The notes under the pieces are model-generated. The model was not told where the DNA came from and searched no databases. It saw only the letters and a list, made by a program, of their open reading frames with translations. Source: Roseospira marina (GTDB taxonomy: Bacteria > Pseudomonadota > Alphaproteobacteria > Rhodospirillales > Rhodospirillaceae). Taken from it: 64,000 bases of DNA. The translations under genes and the position numbers were made by a program. Shown here in pieces: positions 20,319 to 29,321 of the stretch. Numbering within the stretch: the first letter of the stretch is position 1; each line of letters begins with the position of its first letter. The stretch covers positions 368,239 to 432,238 of the forward strand of contig NZ_JACIGJ010000003.1 of NCBI RefSeq assembly GCF_014197855.1. The letters are read 5' to 3'.

Positions 20319-20340
20319 GGGCCGGGGCGTTACCCGGCCC
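20319..20340. terminator. bidirectional hairpin between parC and the convergent EamA gene
   Basis: GGGCCGGG (20319-20326) and CCCGGCCC (20333-20340) form a perfect 8-bp stem around a 6-base loop, exactly between the two convergent stops and partly inside the EamA stop. No U-tract follows on either side, so it may be a transcript-end stabiliser instead of a strong terminator. Confidence 0.45.
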
Positions 20341-21280
20341 CGACCGGCGCGCGGCGTGCCCGCGCGCCAGCGTAGAGCAGACCGTAGAGGCTGAGCACGA
20401 CCACCCCCAGGATCGCGATCTGATAGGGCGCCACCGGCTCCCCCAGCACCACGACCGTCAGCGCCATGGTGACCGCCGGCCAGGGCACGGCGATCGAACT
20501 GGCGAGGGAGACGTCGATGATGCGCACGGCGTGGAACCAGACGATCAGCTCCAGGTAATAGACCGCGCCCATCAGGGCCGCGACGGCCTGGACGTCCGGC
20601 CGCGCCAGCCCGGCCGCGAGGGTCGCCGGCCCGACGCCGACCAGCGCCACGACGCCCAACACGACCACGGACACCAGCACGCGGGCCAGGGTCACCTGGG
20701 CCGGGGTGATCGGCGTGCGGGTCATCACCTCGCGCAGAATGACATGGGCGATGCTCCACAGGAACGGCACGCTCAGCGCCACGAGGAACCAGGGCGACAA
20801 ACCGCCGATGCGGCCCGTGCCATCCGTCACCAACACGTACAACGCCGCCAGCAACAGGGCCGTGAACAGCAGCTCCAGGCCGGTCTTGCGCCGCTTCAGC
20901 GCCACCGACTCCCACACAATCGCGAACAGGGGATAGGCCTGGATGGCGATGGCCGTCCCCACCGGCCCCGCCGTCTCCACCGCCAGCACGTAGAGGTATG
21001 TGGAGATCCCGAAGATCCCGCCGGTGAGCAGCAGAATCGCGAGCGTGCGCCGCCGTACGGCGCGCGGGACCGTCGGCCCGAACAGGCCCGGGCGGCCACC
21101 GAGACGCTCCGCCATCGGAAACGGACAGGCCGCCAAAAGCTGCCAGAGCGACAGGAACAGCGCGAAGCTCAGGGCATCGACCCCGGTCGGCCGGCTGTCG
21201 ACGATGACCGGCATGACGCCCAGGATGAACAGACAGACGAACGCCAGCGCGATCCCAATGCCGGCTCCAGCGCGATTCAT
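20330..21280 (-). CDS. EamA/DMT-family transporter
   Basis: A 316-residue membrane protein with about ten predicted helices in two EamA halves. The end of the second half (ALMGAVYYLELIVWFHAVRIIDVSLASSIAVPWPAVTM) is typical of drug/metabolite transporters. ATG 21280 is used; the TTG at 21298 would only add six residues. It is divergent from a MocR regulator with which it shares a repeat-containing spacer, so it is probably that regulator's target. The substrate is unknown. Confidence 0.85.
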   Translation of the reverse strand: MNRAGAGIGIALAFVCLFILGVMPVIVDSRPTGVDALSFALFLSLWQLLAACPFPMAERLGGRPGLFGPTVPRAVRRRTLAILLLTGGIFGISTYLYVLAVETAGPVGTAIAIQAYPLFAIVWESVALKRRKTGLELLFTALLLAALYVLVTDGTGRIGGLSPWFLVALSVPFLWSIAHVILREVMTRTPITPAQVTLARVLVSVVVLGVVALVGVGPATLAAGLARPDVQAVAALMGAVYYLELIVWFHAVRIIDVSLASSIAVPWPAVTMALTVVVLGEPVAPYQIAILGVVVLSLYGLLYAGARARRAPVGAG

Positions 21281-21295
21281 GGCACATCTCCATAG

Positions 21296-21357
21296 CAATC
21301 ATGGCAATAACGCACCCTTCCCTTGACCACGCACCCATATCAATCATAACATTGTTC
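21296..21357. promoter_or_regulatory. direct-repeat operator candidate for the MocR regulator
   Basis: CAATCAT occurs at 21296-21302 and again at 21341-21347. Both are followed by similar bases (GGCAATA and AACATTG), 45 bp apart, in the divergent EamA/MocR spacer. MocR/PdxR regulators bind direct repeats through their GntR-type head. Confidence 0.45.
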
Positions 21358-21359
21358 TC

Positions 21360-22760
21360 ATGACACTTTGGCGCCCCACCCTGTCCGACCGGCGCGGCCC
21401 CCTGTTCCAGCGCATCGCCGAGGCCCTGGCCGACGCGGTCATGGCCGGCGAGCTGCCACCCGGGACCCGCCTGCCGCCGCAACGGGATCTCGCGTTCGAT
21501 CTCGGGGTCTCCCTGCAGACGGTCAGCCGGGCCTATGCCGAGGCGATCACGCGCGGCTTTGCGCGGGGGGAGGTCGGGCGTGGCACCTATGTGCGCGGGC
21601 CGGTGCCGGCCCCGGCGCCACCGCCCCCGGCCGATCTGGCGCGCCCCACCGCCGGTCCGATCGATCTCGCCCGGGGCCTGCCCACCCCTGGCCACGCCGA
21701 CGCGGATCTGGCGCGCACCCTGACCGCGTTGGCGGGCACGAACGCCCTCGCCGGGCTTCTGGACGACCAGACCGGCGCAACCGAGCCAACCGGCGCGGCC
21801 GAGGCCGGGGCGCAGTGGATGGCACGCCTGGGCCTGGACGCGGCACCCGAACGCATCGTTCTGACCTGCGGTGCCCAGCACGGCCTTCTGTCGGCGCTGA
21901 TGGCGACGACGCGGCCCGGTGGCGTTCTGCTGACCGACGCGCTGACCTACGCCCCGATCCGCGCCATGGCGGAGCATCTGGGCCTGCGGCTCGTGCCCGT
22001 GGCCGCCGTGCCGGATGGATGCTTGGATCCGGACGCCCTGGACGCCGCCTGCCGCCGGGTCTCGGCCCGCGCGCTGTTCTGCATGCCGACGCTGCACACA
22101 CCGACCACCGCAACGTGGAGCGACGAACGGCGCGCTGCCATCGCGGCCATCGCCCGCCGCCATGATCTGACCCTGATCGAGGACGACGTGTTCGGCGCCC
22201 TGCCGCCGGAGCGCCCCCGGCCGCTCGCGACCCATGCGCCGGAGCGCACGCTGGTGCTCGCCAGCACCTCCAAGAGCCTCGGGCCCGGACTGCGGATCGG
22301 TTACGTCCACGGCCCGGCGGATCGCATCACCGCGGTGCGCGCGGCCGCCACGCTGTCCGGCTGGATGGTGCCGCCGCTGATGGCCGAGATCGCCCGCCGC
22401 TGGGTCCAGGACGGCACGGCGGACCGTCTCAACGCCACCCGCCGCGCGGACACGGCAGCCCGGCAGGCGCTGGCGCGGGCCCGCCTGCCGGCCGATCTGT
22501 GCCGGTCGGATCCGCATGGGTTTCATGTCTGGCTGACGCTGCCGCCCGGCTGGCACCCGGACGTGTTCCGCCTGGAGGCGCAGGCGCGCGGCGTCGCGGT
22601 GGTGTCGGCCAGCGTGTTCGCCGTCGATCCCACCGCCGTGCCGGCCGCCGTCCGCCTGTGCCTGACCCACGAACGCGCGCCGGAGCGGGTGGCGACCGGC
22701 CTCGACATCATCGCCGACCTGCTGCGGTCGCCCCCACCGCGCGAACAGCCGGTGGTTTAA
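21360..22760 (+). CDS. MocR-type GntR regulator with aminotransferase domain
   Basis: A 466-residue regulator. The GntR winged helix (about 1-75) contains GELPPGTRLPPQRDLAFDLGVSLQTVSRAYAEA. The rest is a fold-type I aminotransferase-like domain with PLP lysine K305 in ASTSKSLGPGLRIGY and the IEDDVFGAL motif. Family members sense PLP-bound ligands, not substrates. It is divergent from the EamA exporter, which it likely controls. It is not clearly PdxR, since no pdx gene is nearby. Confidence 0.9.
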   Translation: MTLWRPTLSDRRGPLFQRIAEALADAVMAGELPPGTRLPPQRDLAFDLGVSLQTVSRAYAEAITRGFARGEVGRGTYVRGPVPAPAPPPPADLARPTAGPIDLARGLPTPGHADADLARTLTALAGTNALAGLLDDQTGATEPTGAAEAGAQWMARLGLDAAPERIVLTCGAQHGLLSALMATTRPGGVLLTDALTYAPIRAMAEHLGLRLVPVAAVPDGCLDPDALDAACRRVSARALFCMPTLHTPTTATWSDERRAAIAAIARRHDLTLIEDDVFGALPPERPRPLATHAPERTLVLASTSKSLGPGLRIGYVHGPADRITAVRAAATLSGWMVPPLMAEIARRWVQDGTADRLNATRRADTAARQALARARLPADLCRSDPHGFHVWLTLPPGWHPDVFRLEAQARGVAVVSASVFAVDPTAVPAAVRLCLTHERAPERVATGLDIIADLLRSPPPREQPVV

Positions 22761-22762
22761 GG

Positions 22763-24379
22763 TCAGGACGGCTCCGCGAGGCGCGCGGCACCACCCCGGC
22801 GCGGGTCCCCGGCGGCCTCGAACGTGCCGTCGGCCTGACGCGCGACGGCATGAACGCCGCCGTAGAACATGGACGGCTCCGGCCAGACCCGGTGATCGGG
22901 GAACGCCTCGGCGCAGGCGCGCACGTCGGCGGCCGCGAATCCGGGCTCCAGGTCCAGGTGGTCACGCTCCACATGCAGGCGCGGCGCGGCGATCGCGTCC
23001 ACCAGGGGCTCATCGGCGGCCAGCACGCGGCACAGCACCTGAAGCAGCGCCGTCCGGATGCGGTTCGACCCGCCCGAGCCGAGCGCCATAACGGTGCCGT
23101 CCGGCCGCTCCGCCAGCGTCGGTGCCATCATCGACGACACCCGCGTATCGGGCGCCCAACGGAAGAAGCCGGCGGGGTTCAGGTCCTCCTCGCCCAGCAT
23201 GTTGTTCAGCATGAAGCCACAGCCGGGCACCATGTGGCCGCAGCCTTCCCCGTTGGACACGGTGCAGGCGGCGGCGTTGCCCTCCGCGTCCAGCACGGAC
23301 AGATGGGTGGTGCCACCAGCCTTATGCGCCCGTCCGGCCAGCGCCGCCCGTCCGCGCGCCAGCATCGGCTCCGCCAGCAGGGCCTCCACCCGGGCATCGT
23401 CGGCGCCCCAGGTCAGGCCCGACTCGTCACGCGCCAGCCCCGTCGCGCGCATGATGCGGGCCAGGGTCGCGGGATCGGGCGGCGGCCCGCTCTCTCCGGC
23501 CGGTTCATCCTCCACGAGCGCCAACCCAAAGGCGATCAGCGCCCCGCCCGACGACGGCGGCGGGTTGGTCAGCACGCGCGCCCCCCGGAACCCTCGGTCC
23601 AACGGCGCGTGCCGCAGGACCCGATACCGCTGGCAATCGGCGCCAGTCAGCAGCCCACCGTCGGCGCAGAGGGCCGCGATGGCCTCGGCCACGGGCCCGT
23701 CACGGGCGATGCGCTCCCCCTCCCGCCCCAGCAGGTCGAGCGTGTCCGCCAGGGCCGGCAGGCGCAGCCGATGCCCGGCCGGCTGCGTTCGCGCCGGGTC
23801 CGCCGGATCGCCGAACACCGCCCGGGCCTCCGCCGTGTGCAGCAGGATGGGCGCGATGACGGTGTGAATGTGCGCCTGAAGCGCCGCCAAAGGCACGCCG
23901 TCCCGCGCCAACCGGATGCCGGGCTCCAACAGACGGGCCAACGGCAGCCGGCCCAGATCGCGCTGGATCGCGCACATCCCGGGGATCATGCCGGGCACGG
24001 CAGCGGCGGCGCGGCCGACATGGAACTCCTGCGTGGTGGTGCCGAAGTCGGCCAGCACGGGCCGGAAATCGAGCGGTCTCTGATCGTACGGCGCGGCCCG
24101 CGCGGGGGTCTGGGCGAAGAAGTCCAGCACCAGCGGCCGCCCGTTCACCGGATGCGCCACCAGGAACCCGCCGCCGCCGAGGGAGCTGAGCGCCGGCTCC
24201 ACCACGACCGAGGCCGCCAGACCCGCCACCACGGCATCAAAGGCATTGCCCCCGTCCGCCAGCACTTCGGCCGCCGCCGCCGCCGTCTCCGGATGGCCCG
24301 CCGCCACCGCGCCCCGGATCGTCTCCCTCCGGCCGGTCGCCCGCCCGCTCTCTGCCGTCATCGTCCCCCGCGCTCCCAT
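22763..24379 (-). CDS. gamma-glutamyltransferase family protein
   Basis: An N-terminal-nucleophile hydrolase of glutathione metabolism, 538 residues. The nucleophile is T357 in AGGTTHLSVLDAEGN, where the precursor self-cleaves into two subunits. The following GEGCGHMVPGCGFMLNNML and LGSGGSNRIRTALLQVL segments are conserved. The N-terminus (AVAAGHPETAAAAAEVLADGGNAFDAVVA) is typical, but no clear signal peptide is seen, so it may be cytoplasmic, as in the YwrD/GgtA-like branch. The start is uncertain: in-frame ATG 24361 is an alternative. The convergent MocR gene ends 2 bases away. Confidence 0.9.
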   Translation of the reverse strand: MGARGTMTAESGRATGRRETIRGAVAAGHPETAAAAAEVLADGGNAFDAVVAGLAASVVVEPALSSLGGGGFLVAHPVNGRPLVLDFFAQTPARAAPYDQRPLDFRPVLADFGTTTQEFHVGRAAAAVPGMIPGMCAIQRDLGRLPLARLLEPGIRLARDGVPLAALQAHIHTVIAPILLHTAEARAVFGDPADPARTQPAGHRLRLPALADTLDLLGREGERIARDGPVAEAIAALCADGGLLTGADCQRYRVLRHAPLDRGFRGARVLTNPPPSSGGALIAFGLALVEDEPAGESGPPPDPATLARIMRATGLARDESGLTWGADDARVEALLAEPMLARGRAALAGRAHKAGGTTHLSVLDAEGNAAACTVSNGEGCGHMVPGCGFMLNNMLGEEDLNPAGFFRWAPDTRVSSMMAPTLAERPDGTVMALGSGGSNRIRTALLQVLCRVLAADEPLVDAIAAPRLHVERDHLDLEPGFAAADVRACAEAFPDHRVWPEPSMFYGGVHAVARQADGTFEAAGDPRRGGAARLAEPS

Positions 24380-24442
24380 CGTGTCCCGTGCCCCCCACCA
24401 TCGCAGCGGCGCGCGCGCACTGACAACCGTGAACGGGGACGA

Positions 24443-24994
24443 TCACTCGGGCTTGGTATGGAACTCCGGCCATTCGCGCGCCACGATCGGGCCGTCGGAG
24501 CGCAAGGCATAGCAGGTGTCGAGGATGCGCGGCCGCTCCCCCGTGTTGGCGGCCCTGCGCTTTTCCTCCCGCCGGAAGTGAAGCGTCTGGTAGGCCGTCG
24601 CGGCCAGGGGCTTCAGCAGATCCACCAGGTGCGTGCACCCCTCGCCCCGGCCCAAGCGCTGGCGCACCTGCCCGGTGAACCCGGCGCCGATGGTCAGCCC
24701 GACAAGGCGCTGGAAGTTCGGCGTCACCTCGGCGCAGATGTGGAACGGCGCGCTGTCGGTCACGGCCTCGACCGCCTGGATGACGAGATCGTCATCCACC
24801 GTCACCCGCAGCACCATGTCGTGCAGGGCCTCGCCGGCGGCGATGTGGCCACGGTCATGATTGGTGAAGGTGTAGGCCTTGGTATCGACGATCCGCCCCT
24901 CGATATCCCACAGGCCGTCCTCCCGCTGAAAGCCATGGCATTCGATGCGGCGGGTGTGGATGTGTGTGCGGGGCGCGGGCTTCGACAGGGGCAT
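24443..24994 (-). CDS. DUF2889 domain-containing protein
   Basis: A 183-residue protein. RTHIHTRRIECHGFQREDGLWDIEGRIVDTK and the paired histidine-rich stretch match DUF2889, a family of unknown function. No membrane segment or signal is seen. ATG 24994 is taken because the conserved domain starts eight residues later. The ribosome-binding site is weak. It is divergent from the radical SAM gene across a 143-bp AT-rich spacer holding a palindrome. Confidence 0.75.
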   Translation of the reverse strand: MPLSKPAPRTHIHTRRIECHGFQREDGLWDIEGRIVDTKAYTFTNHDRGHIAAGEALHDMVLRVTVDDDLVIQAVEAVTDSAPFHICAEVTPNFQRLVGLTIGAGFTGQVRQRLGRGEGCTHLVDLLKPLAATAYQTLHFRREEKRRAANTGERPRILDTCYALRSDGPIVAREWPEFHTKPE

Positions 24995-25034
24995 GTGTGA
25001 ACCATTCAAGCAAGGACCAATGGAGTGATGTAGG

Positions 25035-25059
25035 TCGAATATACGACTCCGTATGTCGA
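25035..25059. promoter_or_regulatory. imperfect palindrome in the DUF2889 / radical SAM spacer
   Basis: TCGAATATACG and CGTATGTCGA form an inverted repeat around ACTC, in an AT-rich spacer between divergent starts. The position fits an operator, but no regulator can be named. Confidence 0.35.
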
Positions 25060-25137
25060 GTTTCCACCGGCGTGCGGCGATGATGCCGCGTGCCTTTATG
25101 TTCTTGATCTGTTCCCATTTTCTGGCATCATGAAGGC

Positions 25138-26256
25138 ATGACCCGATCGTCACACGCGCCCCCACCCCGGTCCCACCGTGGCGCGCTGTCCAACCCGGAC
25201 GGCCGCTTCGAACCGGTGCGCCATGAGGCCGAGGACGACGGCTGGGGCACGCTGGAGCCTATCGCCTCCGACGACGCGGACCGCGACGGCTGGGGACCGC
25301 CGCCCTCGCCCGCCACGCGAGTGGAGGTGGACACGAGCCGCTCTATTTTGGCGCGCAACGACTCGCCGGACATCCCCTTCGATCGCTCCATCAACCTCTA
25401 TCGTGGCTGCGAACACGGGTGCGTCTATTGCTACGCGCGGCCGACGCATGCGTATTTAGGGCTATCGCCCGGGCTGGACTTCGAAACCCGCCTGTTCATG
25501 AAGCCGGACGCCGCCGCCCTGCTCGACGCCACGCTGCGCAAGCCCGGGTACCGGCCCGCGCCCATCGCCATCGGCACCAACACCGATCCCTATCAGCCGG
25601 TGGAGCGCCGGTTCGGCCTCATGCGGCAGGTGCTGGAGGTTCTGTCGGCCTTCCACCACCCGGTCACGATCACGACCAAATCCGCCATGGTGGAACGCGA
25701 TACGGATATCCTGGCCGACCTGGCGGCGCGGCGGCTGGCGGCCGTGGGCCTGTCGATCACCACGCTCGACCGCGACGTGGCCCGCCGGCTGGAGCCGCGC
25801 GCGAGCCCGCCGGAGGCGCGGCTGCGGGCGATCCGGACCCTGCGGGCCGCCGGCGTGCCGGTCTCCGTCATGGCCGCGCCGATGATTCCGGGTCTCAATG
25901 ACCATGAACTCGAACGCATCCTGGACGCCGCCGCCGACGCTGGCGCCGTCCAGGCCGACTACATCCTGGTGCGCCTGCCCCGGGAGGTCGAGGGGCTGGT
26001 CCGTGAATGGCTGGAGGCGCACGTCCCCGACCGTGCCCGGCGCGTGATGAGCCGAATCGCCGCGATGCGCGACGGCGCGGCGTCTTCGGCGCGGTTCCAC
26101 GACCGCATGCGGGGCTCCGGACCGGAGGCCGCGCTTCTCGGGCAACGCTTCACAGTCGCCGCGACCCGCCTGGGCCTGACGCGGCGCGGCTACGCCTTGG
26201 ACACCCGCCAGTTCGCACCACCGCCCCGCCCGGGCGATCAGCTGGCGCTGTTCTGA
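25138..26256 (+). CDS. PA0069-family radical SAM protein
   Basis: A 372-residue SPL-like radical SAM enzyme. The 4Fe-4S-binding cysteines C91-x3-C95-x2-C98 lie in YRGCEHGCVYCYARP. NLYRGCEHGC and GTNTDPYQPVERRFGLMRQ are family-specific. AdoMet cleavage chemistry is expected and the substrate is unknown. It differs from true spore photoproduct lyase by the C-terminal region. No obvious partner gene is nearby. Confidence 0.88.
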   Translation: MTRSSHAPPPRSHRGALSNPDGRFEPVRHEAEDDGWGTLEPIASDDADRDGWGPPPSPATRVEVDTSRSILARNDSPDIPFDRSINLYRGCEHGCVYCYARPTHAYLGLSPGLDFETRLFMKPDAAALLDATLRKPGYRPAPIAIGTNTDPYQPVERRFGLMRQVLEVLSAFHHPVTITTKSAMVERDTDILADLAARRLAAVGLSITTLDRDVARRLEPRASPPEARLRAIRTLRAAGVPVSVMAAPMIPGLNDHELERILDAAADAGAVQADYILVRLPREVEGLVREWLEAHVPDRARRVMSRIAAMRDGAASSARFHDRMRGSGPEAALLGQRFTVAATRLGLTRRGYALDTRQFAPPPRPGDQLALF

Positions 26257-26286
26257 CCCGCCGGATCCGCCCTCAGCCGGACAGCC

Positions 26287-26940
26287 TCAGCCGCCCCGAA
26301 CGCGGTCCGGATTGGCGCCGAGGTAGCGGTCCACCGTCTGGCCGAGTTCGTCCATGTGCTCGGTGAAGAAGTGGGTCGCCCCGTCGATGACGGCGTGATC
26401 CACCGTGATCGTCTTCTGCGCCGACAGCTTGGCCGCCAGTTTGGCCACCGCCGCTTCGGGGACGATTTCATCCTGGTTGCCATGCACGATCAGGCCGGAC
26501 GATGGGCACGGCGCCAGGAACGTGAAGTCCTGCCGGTTCGCGGGCGGCGCCACCGAGACGAAGCCGCTGATCTCCGGCCGGCGCATCAGAAGCTGCATGC
26601 CGATCCAGGCGCCGAACGAAAAGCCGGCGACCCAGCAGTGCGCCGCGTCCGGATTGACGGCCTGGAGCCAGTCGAGCGCGGCGGCGGCGTCGGACAACTC
26701 GCCCTGACCGTTGTCGAACACGCCCTGGGACCGGCCAACCCCACGGAAGTTGAAGCGCATCACCGAAAAGCCGCGCTTCGAGAACACGTGGTGCAGCGTG
26801 TAGACGACCTTGTTGTTCATGGTGCCGCCCTGCTGCGGATGCGGATGCAGGATCAGGGCGATCGGCGCCTGGGCGACCTTGCTGTGGTGATAGCGGCCTT
26901 CCAGGCGGCCCTCGGGGCCAGTAAAGATGACGTCGGGCAT
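26287..26940 (-). CDS. alpha/beta hydrolase (dienelactone-hydrolase-like, small)
   Basis: A 217-residue cytoplasmic alpha/beta hydrolase. The nucleophile elbow is GFSFGA (serine inside WVAGFSFGAW). An oxyanion/HPHP motif lies in ILHPHPQQGGTMNNKVV, an acid residue in HGNQDEIVP, and the catalytic His in DGATHFF. This spelling defines a widespread family annotated only as alpha/beta hydrolase in proteobacteria. It ends 31 bases from the convergent radical SAM gene. The substrate is unknown. Confidence 0.85.
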   Translation of the reverse strand: MPDVIFTGPEGRLEGRYHHSKVAQAPIALILHPHPQQGGTMNNKVVYTLHHVFSKRGFSVMRFNFRGVGRSQGVFDNGQGELSDAAAALDWLQAVNPDAAHCWVAGFSFGAWIGMQLLMRRPEISGFVSVAPPANRQDFTFLAPCPSSGLIVHGNQDEIVPEAAVAKLAAKLSAQKTITVDHAVIDGATHFFTEHMDELGQTVDRYLGANPDRVRGG

Positions 26941-27737
26941 GGGGTGGATCAGGTTCCGTCTAGCGGGTGGAGCGGGGGCGGCGTTCGAAACGGACCGGAG
27001 GAGAGAGGCCCGGACGAGAGGGGGCCGACCGAAAGGAGGGTGGCAAGAGGCGCACGAGGACCGGCGTGTCGCGCCCCGCGTAACGCAAACGCGCGATCAC
27101 CGCGCGGCCCGTCACCGGACGCCTTGGACGCCGGCGCGGGCCCCTGTCAAAGGCGCCGTCCAGGCTGCCGCTTTCTTGACCGATTTCCTCGGATACCATA
27201 AACTTCTCATGATGTTTCATCGTCTGGCTCGACCCGGCGGCCGGGGTACGGTATGTGGTCGCCGCGCTACGGTGGTTTCCGGATCGGTTTTCCGGAGGGG
27301 CCATCCGGCCGTATCCGCTGCGGGACATGGTCCCAAGGACGGAGCCTAAGCCGGACCCCTCGGCGGACGCGGGCCCCTCCAGGGCACCCACGCCCCGTCT
27401 CCGGGTTCCCGAGGCGTTGGTGCAAGACCCCGGCTCCCCCAGCCCCGCGCCTGACAACGCCAACGTGGGGCCGAACTCTGGCGAACGTGGGGCCGACCTG
27501 GGGCCAACGGTGGAGCCGTCGATGGGATCGTTCATTAGCCTGCCAGGGAACCGGTCCGCAGTGTCGGACACGAACGCGGCGGGACAGCACAAAGGACGGA
27601 CCAAACCAGCGCGACACGGTTTTGGGGCACCCCACCCCGGGGGGCGGATCGCCGTTTTCGGCCCGGGCGCGGGCGTGAACGGCCTGTCGACTCCGGGCCG
27701 CACTTTAGCACACGACACCGCAAGGAATTCAAGCGCC
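26941..27737. other. 800-bp gene-free leader upstream of cysE
   Basis: No convincing gene was found. The stretch holds a promoter with an IscR-like box (27176-27204) and a pair of 13-bp direct repeats (27462-27496). An open frame from 27255 runs in phase into cysE, but its Pro/Ala/Gly-rich translation matches no family and it lacks its own ribosome-binding site. If the promoter is real, the cysE mRNA has a leader of about 525 nt, which may be structured. Confidence 0.6.
27176..27204 (+). promoter_or_regulatory. sigma-70-type promoter with IscR type 1-like box
   Basis: TTGACC (27176-27181) and TAAACT (27199-27204) are separated by exactly 17 bases. Overlapping the -35 is TTGAC-N8-TCGGATA, which resembles the type 1 IscR site (YYGACT...AGTCRRSTAT). 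An iscR gene lies in the same-strand cluster downstream, so Fe-S-status-dependent autoregulation is plausible. Confidence 0.55.
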
Positions 27738-28550
27738 ATGGCATTCGCCCGACTCAGGGAAGACATCAACACCATCCTCCAGAAGGATCCGGCCGCGCGG
27801 TCCCGGATGGAGGTGCTGTTGTGTTACCCGGGGCTGCACGCCGTGATGTTCCACCGCCTGTCCAACCCGTTGTGGCGGCGGGGCCTGCGCTTCTGGCCGC
27901 GCCTGATCTCGCACATCGGCAAGCTCATGACCGGCGTGGAAATCCACCCCGGAGCCACGCTGGGCCGGCGGTTGTTCATCGACCATGCCACGGGTGTCGT
28001 GATCGGCGAGACGGCGGAGGTGGGCGATGACGTCACCCTCTATCATGGCGTGACCCTGGGCGGCACCTCCCTGCACCAGGGCAAGCGGCACCCGACCCTG
28101 CGCGACGGCGTGATCGTGGGCTCCGGCGGGCAGGTCCTGGGGCCGATCACCATCGGCGCGGAGGCCCGCGTGGGTGCCAACGCCGTGGTGCTGTCCGACG
28201 TGCCCTCCGGCGCCACCGTGGTGGGCATCCCCGCCCGCGTGGTGCGCCGCGATAAGGTGGACCCGGCCCACCATTGCGAATTCCAGGCCTACGGCACGCC
28301 GACGGACGGCATCACCGATCCGATGGCCCGGACCCTGACCGGCCTGACCGACCAGATCGGGCGTCTGGCGGCGCAGGTCGCCGATCTGGAGCGCCGGCTT
28401 AAGAGCACCGGCGCCGACGCGGAACCCGACACGGCGACTCAGGGATACGAACGCGCCGACGCGCCCGGTCTGGTAGCAATGCCGGATCGGGAGATGCCGC
28501 CGGGTGGCGGCATGCAGGACGGCCCGCGCCGGATCGCGGGACGCGGATAG
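27738..28550 (+). CDS. cysE: serine O-acetyltransferase
   Basis: Transfers acetyl from acetyl-CoA to L-serine, making O-acetylserine for cysteine synthesis. 270 residues. The C-terminal left-handed beta-helix hexapeptide repeats run about 75-180 ([41 protein letters not shown]). Catalytic histidines lie in FIDHATG and YHGVTLGG. The N-terminus is short, as in the SrpH/EpsC-type cysE branch. The tail after about residue 215 is low complexity. ATG 27738 follows AAGGAATTC. It heads the iscR / desulfurase block, linking cysteine supply to Fe-S assembly. Confidence 0.93.
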   Translation: MAFARLREDINTILQKDPAARSRMEVLLCYPGLHAVMFHRLSNPLWRRGLRFWPRLISHIGKLMTGVEIHPGATLGRRLFIDHATGVVIGETAEVGDDVTLYHGVTLGGTSLHQGKRHPTLRDGVIVGSGGQVLGPITIGAEARVGANAVVLSDVPSGATVVGIPARVVRRDKVDPAHHCEFQAYGTPTDGITDPMARTLTGLTDQIGRLAAQVADLERRLKSTGADAEPDTATQGYERADAPGLVAMPDREMPPGGGMQDGPRRIAGRG

Positions 28551-28726
28551 AGACCTCGCCCGGGCGCGTGTTCTGACGACACGCCGCACGGGAGGAACCA
28601 TGGCACGAGCGCCCGGTCGGGCACCGCACCGGAGACCCGGGGCGCCCCGGACGGGTTCGAGACACCAGACGACAGCACCGATGGACCGCCGATCGCCGGA
28701 CCATCGAACAAGAAGGAGGGAGAGGG

Positions 28727-29188
28727 TTGAGGCTCAGCACAAAAGGCCGATACGCGGTGATGGCGATGGCGGACCTCGCGGTGCATGCGCAGGACAAGCC
28801 GGTTGCGCTGGCCGATATCGCCGAACGCCAGGAAATATCCCTGTCGTACCTGGAACAGCTCTTCGGTCGCCTGCGCAAAGGCGGCCTTGTGCGCAGCGTG
28901 CGCGGTCCCGGCGGTGGCTACATGCTGTCGCGGGCGGGCGCGGATATCCGCATCTCCGACATCATCCTGTCGGTGGACGAGCCGATCCAGACCACGCGGT
29001 GTTCGCCCGGGTCCCCGGCCGGCTGCCACAACAACAAGGGCCGCTGCCTGACCCACGACCTGTGGGAGGAACTGGCCAACCAGATCTATCTGTACCTCAG
29101 TTCGGTCTCGCTGGAGGACGTCACCCAGCGCCGCGTGCTGGGCACCAGCGGGTTGATCCAAGGCTTCGAAGCCACCGCCGCGCAGTAA
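28727..29188 (+). CDS. iscR: Rrf2-family Fe-S regulator IscR
   Basis: A 153-residue winged-helix regulator that controls Fe-S assembly genes. The N-terminus MRLSTKGRYAVMAMADLA and the recognition region ISLSYLEQLFGRLRKGGLVRSVRGPGGGY are diagnostic. Three cysteines, C92, C100 and C107, can ligate a 2Fe-2S cluster; their spacing (x7, x6) is slightly longer than in E. coli IscR (x5, x5). The start codon is TTG, fixed by an AAGGAGG site 7 bases upstream and by the conserved MRLSTKGRYA start. An IscR-like box lies upstream of cysE. Confidence 0.92.
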   Translation: MRLSTKGRYAVMAMADLAVHAQDKPVALADIAERQEISLSYLEQLFGRLRKGGLVRSVRGPGGGYMLSRAGADIRISDIILSVDEPIQTTRCSPGSPAGCHNNKGRCLTHDLWEELANQIYLYLSSVSLEDVTQRRVLGTSGLIQGFEATAAQ

Positions 29189-29321
29189 TCCGTGCCGGCC
29201 GAGGCGCCTGTGTTTCGGGGCGCCCCCTCCCTATGATGACGGACCGCCCGATCCCGTGCCGGATCGGGCGGTCCCTTAACGCGCCGGCCGGCCATGGATC
29301 GCGCCTGACGCCGAGTTCGAC

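Noticed and set aside
27255..27737. In-frame 161-codon N-terminal extension of cysE
   Set aside because: Pro/Ala/Gly-rich with no similarity to serine acetyltransferases. No ribosome-binding site at its GTG, whereas ATG 27738 has one and matches the family start.
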